Shown here: in pieces, positions 48,439 through 55,275 of the stretch
How the letters are laid out: every line of letters starts with the position of its first letter
Position numbering within the stretch: position 1 is the stretch's first letter
DNA from: Nocardioides rubriscoriae
GTDB lineage: Bacteria > Actinomycetota > Actinomycetes > Propionibacteriales > Nocardioidaceae
Assembly (NCBI RefSeq): GCF_008087085.1
Contig: NZ_VIYJ01000001.1
Coordinates: forward strand, 124,001 to 188,000
DNA length: 64,000 bases
Direction: 5' to 3'
Notes under the pieces: model-generated
The model's database searches: none
Told to the model about the DNA's origin: nothing
What the model saw: the letters and a program-made list of their open reading frames with translations, nothing else
Position numbers and translations under genes: made by a program

Positions 48439-49728
48439 ATGCCGACAGCTCCCTTCCCCCTCCTGACCCGTTCGCGCAAGACCCTCGCCCTGGCCGGCGC
48501 CGGGGCGCTGATCGCCCTGGCCGCCTCCCCCGGCGCTGCCGCTGCTCCCGTCGCCCAGGCCGACGCCACGGCGCTGGTCCTCACCGTGCTCAGCACCCCC
48601 GCCGACAGCGGCACGGTCAAGGCGACCCACGACGGCGCCGACGAGACCGTCGTCGGCCAGCAGAACCCCCTCATCACCGCCCTCGGCAACCAGTCGTTCA
48701 TCAACGCCGGGACGCTCGCGCAGGACGCGACGGCCTCGGTCGTCGACCGTCGCGGCCGGTCCGCGGCCTGCGCCGGGCTGGCCGGTGACGGCGCCACGCT
48801 GGTGTCGGTCGACCGGGGCTTCTGCCTCGACCCGGGCGACAACGCCACGATCAACGCCGGCACCCTGCAGCTGCAGGACGTCCAGGTCGTGCAGTCCGAC
48901 CTGCTCGCCGGGCTCGACCAGACCCTCCAGGCCGCGCTGCAGCCGCTGCTCGGCACGGTCCTGCCGACCGTCGACTCCACCCTGCAGACCGTGCTCACCG
49001 GCATCGGCGACCCGGGCATCGTGCTCGACCTCGGTGCGGTCCAGAGCCAGTGCGCGGCGACGACGAACGGCGCGACCGGCGACAGCCAGCTCACCGACGC
49101 CGGCCTCTACGTCGACCTCCCGACGATCGGCCGCGTCGACCTGGTCAACCTGCCGACCAACCCGCCGCCCAACACCAAGGTCGTCACCGACCTCGACGTG
49201 GTGGTCACCGCGATCAGCGACGCCGTCGAGACCGAGCTCACGACCGCGCTCACCGGCGTGCTCGCGCCGGCCGCCCCGCTGGTCGACCAGCTCGTCACCG
49301 CCCTCAACGCCAACGTCATCGCGGTGCTCGCCGACCAGCTCGCGCCCCTGGAGGACAACGTCCTCGACGCCACCCTCAACAAGCAGACCCGCGGGGACCG
49401 CTCGATCGAGGTGACGGCCCTCGACGTGCGCGTCCTGCCGGCGGCCTCGGCGTTCGTCGACCTGGTCAACGTCGAGATCGGCCGCTCGTCCTGCGGACCC
49501 AACGGCCGCGTCGCGGTCGACAACCCGACGCCGACGCCGACGCCCGACCCGACCGACCCGACCCCGGCCGTGCCGACCTCGGTGCCGGCCGGTGAGCTCG
49601 ACCTGGCCGGGGGCGCGACCAGCAGCGGTGACCTCAACGGCCGCATCGCGACCGGTGGGCTCGTGCTGATGTCGGCGCTCGCCGCCGCCTGCGGCGTCTA
49701 CGGCTTCCGTCGCGTCCTGCGGAGCTGA
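48439..49728 (+). CDS. secreted protein with C-terminal membrane anchor, sortase-linked
   Basis: A 429-residue surface protein. Residues 1-32 are a Sec signal peptide (TLALAGAGALIALAASPGAA). The body has alternating segments rich in L, Q, D and T, including QQNPLITALGNQSFINAGTL and a long amphipathic region with TLQAALQPLLGTVLPTVDST. A Pro/Thr/Asp stalk (TPTPTPDPTDPTP) follows, then GELDLAGGATSSGD, a helix (GLVLMSALAAACGVYGF) and RRVLRS. The layout of stalk, helix and basic tail is that of a sortase substrate and a sortase gene follows directly, but no LPxTG or LAxTG is present. It may be of the choice-of-anchor type; I am not sure of the family. Confidence 0.7.
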   Translation: MPTAPFPLLTRSRKTLALAGAGALIALAASPGAAAAPVAQADATALVLTVLSTPADSGTVKATHDGADETVVGQQNPLITALGNQSFINAGTLAQDATASVVDRRGRSAACAGLAGDGATLVSVDRGFCLDPGDNATINAGTLQLQDVQVVQSDLLAGLDQTLQAALQPLLGTVLPTVDSTLQTVLTGIGDPGIVLDLGAVQSQCAATTNGATGDSQLTDAGLYVDLPTIGRVDLVNLPTNPPPNTKVVTDLDVVVTAISDAVETELTTALTGVLAPAAPLVDQLVTALNANVIAVLADQLAPLEDNVLDATLNKQTRGDRSIEVTALDVRVLPAASAFVDLVNVEIGRSSCGPNGRVAVDNPTPTPTPDPTDPTPAVPTSVPAGELDLAGGATSSGDLNGRIATGGLVLMSALAAACGVYGFRRVLRS

Positions 49729-49729
49729 C

Positions 49730-50440
49730 CTGACCACCGACCACGCCGACATCGCCGCCGGTGGGGCGGGCACCAGCCCCGACCACCGGTGGCGACGTCG
49801 TGCGCTGCTGGTCGTCATCCCGACCGTGGCCGCCGGGCTCGTCTTCACCGGCGGCGTCCTGACGGGCCGGGGGCTGGCCGGGTCGCCGGCGGTCGAGGCC
49901 GCACCGGCCCCGCCCGCGCCGACCGTCACCGTGACCGCCGACCCGCCCGCGACGCCGGCCGCCGTACGGCCGGTGCCCCCGGCGGCCGGCCCCCCGGCGC
50001 CACCGACCCGGCTGGTGGTGCCCAAGCTCGACATCAAGGCGCCGGTGGTCGACATCGACCTGAGCAGCGACGCGGTCCTCGAGCCGCCGTCCGACCCCGA
50101 CCTGGTCGGGTGGTGGACCGGCAGCGCCGAGCCCGGTGCCACGCAGGGCCGGGTCGTGGTCACCGGCCACACCGTCAGCACCGGCGGCGGGGCCCTCGAC
50201 CTGCTCCCCGAGCTCGAGCCCGGCGACAAGGTCGTCCTGGTCACCGCGACCGGTCGGCACCGCTACCGCGTCACCGACAGCCTGTTCGCCAGCTATCGCG
50301 ACGTCGCCGAGCACGCCCAGGACATCTTCGGCCAGACCGAGACCTCGCCGGCCGGGGCCAGGCTGATCCTGGTCACCTGCACCGGTTTCAACGGCCGCTT
50401 CTACGCCGGCAACTCGATCGTGGTCGCCCGGCCCCTGTGA
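49730..50440 (+). CDS. class F-type sortase, probable CTG start
   Basis: The sortase catalytic triad is present: VVTGHTVSTGG (His147), LILVTCTGF (Cys217) and NGRFYAGNS (Arg223), numbered from the CTG. A membrane helix (ALLVVIPTVAAGLVFTGGVL, about 25-45) precedes an Ala/Pro-rich linker and the sortase domain. The only in-frame ATG/GTG start, GTG 49826, would cut the helix in half. CTG 49730 gives an N-terminus MTTDHADIAAGG, sits 1 nt after the preceding stop and 5 nt after GGAG, so I choose it. It probably anchors the upstream protein to peptidoglycan or trims it. Confidence 0.8.
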   Translation: MTTDHADIAAGGAGTSPDHRWRRRALLVVIPTVAAGLVFTGGVLTGRGLAGSPAVEAAPAPPAPTVTVTADPPATPAAVRPVPPAAGPPAPPTRLVVPKLDIKAPVVDIDLSSDAVLEPPSDPDLVGWWTGSAEPGATQGRVVVTGHTVSTGGGALDLLPELEPGDKVVLVTATGRHRYRVTDSLFASYRDVAEHAQDIFGQTETSPAGARLILVTCTGFNGRFYAGNSIVVARPL

Positions 50441-50515
50441 GGCGGCCCGGCCCCTGTGCCGGGCCGATCTGAGAAGCACCGCCGCGGCCCCCCCGGGGCT
50501 GACAGGATGCCGGGC

Positions 50516-51235
50516 ATGACAGGACGGTTCGAGGGCAAGCGCGCACTGGTCACCGGGGCGGCGGGCGGCATCGGCCGCTCGACCGTCGAGCTGCTGGCGT
50601 CGCAGGGCGCGGCGGTCGTGGGGCTCGACCTGGTCGCGAGCAACGACGTGCTGGCCTGCGACGTCAGCGACGCGGGGTCGGTCAGCACTGCGGTCGCGGC
50701 CGCCGTCGACCGGCTCGGCGGCCTCGACGTGCTCGTCAACGTGGCGGGCGTCGACCGCTTCCGCCGCTTCGAGGACCTCGACCTCGCGACCTGGGACCTC
50801 CACCTCGGCGTCAACCTCACCGGCCCGATGCTCATGAGCCACGCGGCCCTGCCCCACCTGCGCGCGAGCCGCGGCAACATCGTCACCATCGCCTCGATCG
50901 CCGGGCTGCGGGCCCAGCCCTACCAGGCGGCGTACTGCGCCTCGAAGGCCGGCGTCATCGCCCTGATGAAGTCGCTGGCCCTCGAGCTCGCGGCCGACGG
51001 CATCCGCGTCAACACGATCTGCCCCGGTGGCGTCGAGACCGACCTGCCCACCCAGGCCGCGGCCGAGCACGCCGACTCGACCCTGGACTGGGACCTGCTG
51101 ATGGAGAGCGCCGGCGCCCGATGGGGCTTCATGCCGCCCAGCGACATCGCCGACGCCGTGGCCTACCTCGCCTCGGACGCCGCCGCATCGGTCAACGGAG
51201 CGGTACTCTCCGTCGACCGAGGCACCGCCTGCTGA
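50516..51235 (+). CDS. SDR family oxidoreductase
   Basis: A 239-residue short-chain dehydrogenase. The cofactor motif TGAAGGIG is at about 13-20, NVAGVDRF (the NAG position) follows, the catalytic Ser is in TIASIAGL, and YCASKAG carries the Tyr-x-x-x-Lys pair. PGGVETDLPT and the C-terminal VNGAVLSVDRGTAC complete the fold. The substrate is unknown; DLDV-type cofactor loop (GLDLVASND) suggests NAD more than NADP. ATG 50516 starts at the family position; an upstream ATG three codons earlier is possible. It converges on the sulfur-carrier gene across a family A element. Confidence 0.9.
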   Translation: MTGRFEGKRALVTGAAGGIGRSTVELLASQGAAVVGLDLVASNDVLACDVSDAGSVSTAVAAAVDRLGGLDVLVNVAGVDRFRRFEDLDLATWDLHLGVNLTGPMLMSHAALPHLRASRGNIVTIASIAGLRAQPYQAAYCASKAGVIALMKSLALELAADGIRVNTICPGGVETDLPTQAAAEHADSTLDWDLLMESAGARWGFMPPSDIADAVAYLASDAAASVNGAVLSVDRGTAC

Positions 51236-51244
51236 TCACCACAG

Positions 51245-51349
51245 GGTGGTCGAGGAGGCCGCCCGCGGCCAACACGAGACGACGCACCGCAGCCGACGTG
51301 ACGGCCGAACTGCCTCGTGACGGTTGCCAGGGCAACCTCCTCGACCACC
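51245..51349. repeat. family A composite, shortened copy
   Basis: Forward arm: GGTGGTCGAGGA, hairpin GGCCGC-CC-GCGGCC, then ACACGAGAC. Reverse arm: CTCGTGACGG, the hairpin GGTTGCC-AG-GGCAACC, TCCTCGACCACC. The centre is shorter than in copies 1-3: CCGCAG is present, but its partner is reduced to CTG fused to the reverse arm. Total 105 nt instead of 122. Confidence 0.8.
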
Positions 51350-51365
51350 GTGGGGTGGTGTCGGC

Positions 51366-51641
51366 CTAGCCTCCGGCGACGGCGGGGATGACGGAGACCT
51401 GGATACCGGCGGGCGTCGGGGTGTCGAGGTTGTCGAGGAAGCGCACGTCGTCGTTGCCGACGTAGACGTTGACGAAGCGGCGCAGCTTGCCGTCGTCGTC
51501 GAGGATCCGGCTGCGGATGCCGGCGTACGACGCCTCGAGGCTGTCGAGCACCTCGGCGAGGGTGGTGCCCTCGGCGGTCACCTCGGACGCGCCGTCGGTG
51601 TAGGTGCGCAGGATGGTCGGGACGCGGACGGAGACGCTCAC
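51366..51641 (-). CDS. MoaD/ThiS-family sulfur carrier (CysO/MetO-like)
   Basis: A 91-residue ubiquitin-fold protein ending AVAGG, so it can be adenylated and thiocarboxylated. SVSVRVPTILRTYTDGASEV and KLRRFVNVYVGNDDVRFLD closely resemble mycobacterial CysO, the sulfur donor for cysteine synthesis, but no cysM or mec gene is adjacent. Instead it is 39 nt downstream of a threonine-synthase-family gene, on a message controlled by a SAM riboswitch. A role in giving sulfur to homocysteine synthesis (as reported for MetO) therefore fits better than CysO. The GTG start has GAGGA upstream. Confidence 0.88.
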   Translation of the reverse strand: MSVSVRVPTILRTYTDGASEVTAEGTTLAEVLDSLEASYAGIRSRILDDDGKLRRFVNVYVGNDDVRFLDNLDTPTPAGIQVSVIPAVAGG

Positions 51642-51680
51642 TCGTTCCTCTTCGTGGTGGTGGGGGCGGGTCAGGCCGGG

Positions 51681-52982
51681 TCAGGCGCCGAGGCCGGTGG
51701 CCCGGAACGCGGCGTACGACGGCTCGATGGTGGCGGCGGGCGAGACCCGGTCGGCGATGGCGTCGAGGGTCTTCAGGCCGTGGCCGGTGTTGATGACGAC
51801 GGTCTCGAGGCTGGTGTCGAGCTGGCCGGTCTCGACGAGCTTCTTCAGCACGCCGACGGTGGTGCCGCCGGCGGTCTCGGTGAAGATGCCCTCGGTGCGG
51901 GCCAGCAGCACGATGCCGTCGGTGACCTCGTCGTCGGTGATGTCCTCGACCGCGCCGCCGGTCTCGCGGCAGATGTCGAGCACGTAGATGCCGTCGGCGG
52001 GGTTGCCGATGGCCAGGGACTTGGCGATCGTGTCGGGCTTGACCGGGCGGATCGCGTCGACGCCGGCCTTGTAGGCGACCGACACCGGCGAGCAGCCGGT
52101 GGCCTGGGCGCCGAAGATCCGTACGGGCTTGTCCTCGACCAGGCCGAGCTTGACGAGCTCCTGGAAGGCCTTGTGCACCTTGGTCAGCTGGGAGCCGGAG
52201 GCGACCGGGATGACGACCTGGTCGGGCAGGCGCCAGCCGAGCTGCTCGGCGATCTCGTAGCCCAGGGTCTTGGAGCCCTCGGCGTAGTAGGGGCGGACGT
52301 TGACGTTGACGAACGCCCACCCGTCCTCCTCGCCGGCGATCTCGGAGGCGAGCTTGTTGACGTCGTCGTAGTTGCCGTTGACCGCGACCAGCGAGTCGGT
52401 GAAGATCGCGGAGTTGAGCTGCTTGGGGCGCTCGAGGTTGCTCGGGATGAACACCACGGTCTTGATGCCGGCGCGGGCCCCGGCCGCGGCGACCGCGTTG
52501 GCGAGGTTGCCGGTCGACGGGCAGGCGAACACCTTGGCGTCGAGCTCGACCGCGGCGCTGAGCGCACAGGCGACCACGCGGTCCTTGAAGGAGTTGGTGG
52601 GGTTGGTCGAGTCGTCCTTGACCCACAGGCGGTCGATGCCCAGCTCGCGACCCAGGTTGCGGGCCTGCAGCAGGCGGGTGAAGCCGGGCTCGGTGTTGGG
52701 GCTGGTCTCGATGTCGTCGGGCACCGGCAGCAGCGCCTTGTAGCGCCAGATGTTGCGCGGGCCGGCCTCGATCTCCTCGCGGGTCACCACGGGGAAGCTG
52801 TAGGCGACCTCGAGCGGGCCGAAGCACTCCGGACAGGCGTAGAAGGGGCCGAGGGTGACCTCGTGCTGGCACTCGCGGCACGCGAGGTGGGTGGCGTTGC
52901 CGAAGGCACCCTCACGGGGGCCGGCCTGCGCCGCCGTGTCGGTCTCGGCGGCGGTGACGTTCTCGTCCGTGACGGTGCTCAT
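51681..52982 (-). CDS. thrC: threonine synthase-family PLP enzyme, probable MetM-type homocysteine synthase
   Basis: A 433-residue PLP enzyme acting on O-phosphohomoserine. It has an N-terminal zinc ribbon (Cys35, Cys38, Cys50, Cys53: CRECQHE and CPECFGP), the PLP Lys133 in NPTNSFKDRVV, STGNLANAVAAAGARAG for the phosphate and VIPVASGSQLTK. The zinc-ribbon form differs from the roughly 350-residue housekeeping ThrC of Actinobacteria. It is controlled by a SAM-I riboswitch and followed by a sulfur-carrier gene. I recall a Streptomyces pair, MetM/MetO, which makes homocysteine from O-phosphohomoserine; this locus matches that description. Simple threonine synthase remains the alternative. ATG has AAGGAGG upstream. 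Confidence 0.85.
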   Translation of the reverse strand: MSTVTDENVTAAETDTAAQAGPREGAFGNATHLACRECQHEVTLGPFYACPECFGPLEVAYSFPVVTREEIEAGPRNIWRYKALLPVPDDIETSPNTEPGFTRLLQARNLGRELGIDRLWVKDDSTNPTNSFKDRVVACALSAAVELDAKVFACPSTGNLANAVAAAGARAGIKTVVFIPSNLERPKQLNSAIFTDSLVAVNGNYDDVNKLASEIAGEEDGWAFVNVNVRPYYAEGSKTLGYEIAEQLGWRLPDQVVIPVASGSQLTKVHKAFQELVKLGLVEDKPVRIFGAQATGCSPVSVAYKAGVDAIRPVKPDTIAKSLAIGNPADGIYVLDICRETGGAVEDITDDEVTDGIVLLARTEGIFTETAGGTTVGVLKKLVETGQLDTSLETVVINTGHGLKTLDAIADRVSPAATIEPSYAAFRATGLGA

Positions 52983-52993
52983 GCGTCCTCCTT

Positions 52994-53136
52994 CTCATCT
53001 TCCCCGGGGCGGCGGTCGCACCCGGGCGGAATTAGCACCGTTTCCACTGGTCCGTCCGGCTTGTCCGGTGGCGGAGGTGTCGAGTGGCGGTTGCCGGGAC
53101 TTCACTGGGCCGTTCCCTCAGTCCCTCTTGATGAGC
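52994..53136 (-). promoter_or_regulatory. SAM-I (S-box) riboswitch
   Basis: On the minus strand: 5' P1 CTCATC with AAGAGGGACTGAGGGA, the kink-turn/P2 region GGCCCAGTGAAGTCC and CGGCAACC, then P3, and GGTGCTAATTCC (J3/4 and P4), ending GAAGATGAG, the 3' strand of P1. These are the conserved S-box positions. P1 ends directly against the Shine-Dalgarno AAGGAGG of the gene, leaving no room for a terminator, so SAM binding would hide the ribosome binding site. The pseudoknot and core were identified by eye, not by a covariance model. Confidence 0.92.
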
Positions 53137-53218
53137 TGCACACGACTGTACGACGTTTCGTCTCACGATGCGTCGGGTGGTCCCGCCATGTGGACGGACC
53201 GGAGGGTCGGCGTGCGGC

Positions 53219-54064
53219 TCAGGCGCGTAGCGCCGCGGCGTCGTCGGTGAGCTGCTCGAGCAGCTCCAGGACGCCGTCGGGGCCCTTGACGACGACGTCG
53301 GAGAGCGGGAGAAGCGCGTTCTCCTCCTCCGAGGACGAGCACACCAGCAGGGTCGGCAGGCCGGTGCGGCCGAGCTCGCGGACGGCGTCGAAGGCCTCCA
53401 GGTCGCCGAGGTCGTCGCCGGCGAACAGGAAACCGCCCGCCTCGAGCTCGGCCGCCAGCGTCTGCACGGCCTGGCCCTTGTGGACCCCGGGCGAGCGCAC
53501 CTCGATCACGGCCTTGCCGGGCTCGACGACGAGGTCGTGGCGGGCGGCGAGGTCGCGCAGCTCGGGCAGCAGGCGGGTGAAGGCGGCCTCGGCGTCGGGC
53601 AGGCGACGGGTGTGCACGGCGACCGCCAGCCCCTTGTCCTCGATCCAGGCGTCACCCGCGTCGAGGCGGCGCAGCACCCGAGGCAGCTCGCGCTCGAAGG
53701 AGGCCAGACCGTGCGGGGGCCGCGGGCCGACGACCCGGCGGTTGGTCGAGCTCCAGCGCTCGTTGCCGTACTGGCCGAACACGTAGAGGTCCTTGCCCGC
53801 GTCACCGATCGCGTTGCCGACCTCCTCGAGGCCACCGAGGTCGAGCGCCTGGCGGGCCGGGCGACCGGTGATCACGGCGATCGCCCGCACCTGCGCGGCC
53901 AGTCCGGTCAGCACCCGCCCGGCGTCGGGGTGGATGTGGGCCTGCGACGGGTCGTCGACGATCGGCGAGAGGGTGCCGTCGAAGTCGAGCCCGACGATGC
54001 TCTCGGCCGCGGCCCGGACGAGCGCGGCGTAGCGCTGCTCGCCCTCGACCGACGTGAAGTCCAC
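53219..54064 (-). CDS. otsB: trehalose-6-phosphate phosphatase
   Basis: OtsB removes phosphate from trehalose-6-phosphate made by OtsA. The 281-residue HAD protein has the nucleophile motif GLDFDGTLSPIVDDPSQA (Asp27 and Asp29), motif II VITGRPA, the substrate-cap region with QYGNERW, the Lys of KAVIEVRSPGVHKGQA and motif IV LFAGDDLGDLEAFD. GTG 54064 is chosen because GGTGGAG lies just upstream; a second GTG three codons earlier is possible. It lies on the opposite strand from otsA, 2.3 kb away, with DUF3263 and LytR_C genes between. Confidence 0.93.
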   Translation of the reverse strand: MDFTSVEGEQRYAALVRAAAESIVGLDFDGTLSPIVDDPSQAHIHPDAGRVLTGLAAQVRAIAVITGRPARQALDLGGLEEVGNAIGDAGKDLYVFGQYGNERWSSTNRRVVGPRPPHGLASFERELPRVLRRLDAGDAWIEDKGLAVAVHTRRLPDAEAAFTRLLPELRDLAARHDLVVEPGKAVIEVRSPGVHKGQAVQTLAAELEAGGFLFAGDDLGDLEAFDAVRELGRTGLPTLLVCSSSEEENALLPLSDVVVKGPDGVLELLEQLTDDAAALRA

Positions 54065-54207
54065 GGGCTCCACCCAACCACGCGCCGGTGACCGGCGTAC
54101 GACGTGCCGGTGACGGGTGTGACGTCGGTGACGCGCCGGGGCGGTCGCGGCGGGTCGGGTTGCCGCGAGACCCGGAGTGGGCTGGGTGCGGAGGTGTGGC
54201 CTGGTGT

Positions 54208-54245
54208 GGTCTCGAGACGGTCGCGGGGCGACCTCCTCGACCACC
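54208..54245. repeat. family A half-element, reverse arm
   Basis: GGTCTCGAGAC, hairpin GGTCGC-GGG-GCGACC, TCCTCGACCACC. It lies upstream of otsB, followed 7 nt later by a truncated copy. Confidence 0.8.
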
Positions 54246-54252
54246 GTGGGGT

Positions 54253-54281
54253 GACGGTCGCGGGCGACCTCCTCGACCACC
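54253..54281. repeat. truncated family A half-element
   Basis: It has GAC, hairpin GGTCGC-GG-GCGACC and TCCTCGACCACC but lacks the outer GGTCTCGA. It is in the same orientation as its neighbour, so this pair is a direct repeat, unlike the inverted composites elsewhere. Confidence 0.75.
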
Positions 54282-54297
54282 GTGGGGTGCGGTGGGC

Positions 54298-54834
54298 CTA
54301 CAGCTCGCCGGTGAGGATGACGGTCAGCCGGTCGAGCTTCATGGCGCCGTCGGCGGGGGCGGTGCGGTCGATGCCGAGGTCGAGGGCCAGCTGCTTGGCG
54401 GCGCGCTCGAGGCGGGGCGGGAAGTAGACGGTGTTGGTGGGGACGGTTCCGTACCAGTTGTCGGTGCCGACGACCTTCCAGCCCGCCCCGGTGGCCTGCC
54501 CGCCGACGGTGCCGGCCAGGCCGGTGATGCCGGAGTTGTTGTAGACCTCGACGTAGACCTTGCCGCGCTCGACGGGCTTGGGCTTCGGCTTGGGCTTGGG
54601 TGCCTGGGTGGCGGTGGGCTCGCCGGTCGGAGTGGTCGACTGCCCGGCGGGGGCGGCGACCTCGCGCTCGGTCGGGGTGTCGGCGCCGCGGGTCGCGACG
54701 AACGCGATCACCGCCATGGCGACCGCGACGATGCTGAGCATCACCACCGGGGACGGGAAGACCACGCTGCGCTGGGCGCGCGCGGGGCGTGCGGGTCGCT
54801 GGGAGCCGTCGTCGGACCGGTCGCGCCCGAGCAT
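54298..54834 (-). CDS. LytR_C domain membrane protein
   Basis: A 178-residue protein with a short basic cytoplasmic N-terminus (about 1-22, RPARPARAQRS), a single membrane helix at about 30-48 (VVMLSIVAVAMAVIAFVATR), a Pro/Lys linker (KPKPKPKP) and an extracellular LytR_C domain at about 90-178 (VEVYNNSGITGLAGTVGGQA, then GWKVVGTDNWYGTVPTNTVY). LytR_C domains often accompany cell-wall polymer transferases but this protein lacks the LytR-CpsA-Psr catalytic domain. It is 5 nt from the DUF3263 gene, a common actinobacterial neighbour pair. Confidence 0.88.
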   Translation of the reverse strand: MLGRDRSDDGSQRPARPARAQRSVVFPSPVVMLSIVAVAMAVIAFVATRGADTPTEREVAAPAGQSTTPTGEPTATQAPKPKPKPKPVERGKVYVEVYNNSGITGLAGTVGGQATGAGWKVVGTDNWYGTVPTNTVYFPPRLERAAKQLALDLGIDRTAPADGAMKLDRLTVILTGEL

Positions 54835-54839
54835 CGGGT

Positions 54840-55142
54840 TCAGACCTCGAAGCCGAGGCGGCGGGCCGAGCGCTGGCGCTGCCGCTCGGAGCGCAGACGG
54901 CGCAGACGGCGCACGAGGAGCGGGTCGACCTCGAGGGCGTCGGCGCGGTCGATGAGGGCGTTGAGCACCTGGTAGTAGCGCGTGGAGCTCATGTCGAACT
55001 TCTCGCGGACCGCGGTCTCCTTGGCGCCGGCGTACTTCCACCACTGCCGCTCGAACTCGAGGATCTCGCGGTCGCGGTCGCTGAGGGAGCCGACGGCGTC
55101 GTTCGGGCCGTCAGGTGCGTCGTCGTGGCGCTGGGCTTCCAT
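54840..55142 (-). CDS. DUF3263 protein
   Basis: A 100-residue actinobacterial protein. Nearly the whole length is DUF3263: LSDRDREILEFERQWWKYAG, AKETAVREKFDMSSTRYYQVLNALID and DPLLVRRLRRLRSERQRQR. The central segment reads as a helix-turn-helix with a Thr/Arg/Tyr recognition helix, so DNA binding is likely, perhaps linked to envelope growth as its neighbours suggest. Its function is not established. It is upstream of and codirectional with the LytR_C gene, 5 nt apart. Confidence 0.9.
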   Translation of the reverse strand: MEAQRHDDAPDGPNDAVGSLSDRDREILEFERQWWKYAGAKETAVREKFDMSSTRYYQVLNALIDRADALEVDPLLVRRLRRLRSERQRQRSARRLGFEV

Positions 55143-55263
55143 CGCGGATCTCCCGGAGGGGTCGGGTCGGCGTGAGCCGGGTGGTCGGGCACCACTGTAG
55201 ACGGCTAATCACACTCGTGTCATTCGGGTCCGCCGACACGCCGGGACGAGTTTCGGGGTTCTC

Positions 55264-55269
55264 TAGGGT
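55264..55269 (+). promoter_or_regulatory. putative leaderless -10 (TAGGGT)
   Basis: TAGGGT lies 6 nt before ATG 55276. Confidence 0.5.
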
Positions 55270-55275
55270 GGGGCC

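Noticed and set aside
48439..49728. LPxTG or LAxTG sorting signal
   Set aside because: No such pentapeptide precedes the C-terminal helix; LAGGA is the nearest match and lacks the Thr-Gly.
47416..50244. Long minus-strand extension of the O-methyltransferase frame
   Set aside because: The extension is low-complexity reverse-frame sequence over the SGNH, secreted-protein and sortase genes; the methyltransferase domain begins at GTG 47415.
51366..51641. CysO of the CysO-CysM-Mec cysteine pathway
   Set aside because: Sequence resembles CysO, but no cysM or mec partner is adjacent and the gene is on the SAM-riboswitch message with a threonine-synthase homologue. Not excluded, only less likely.
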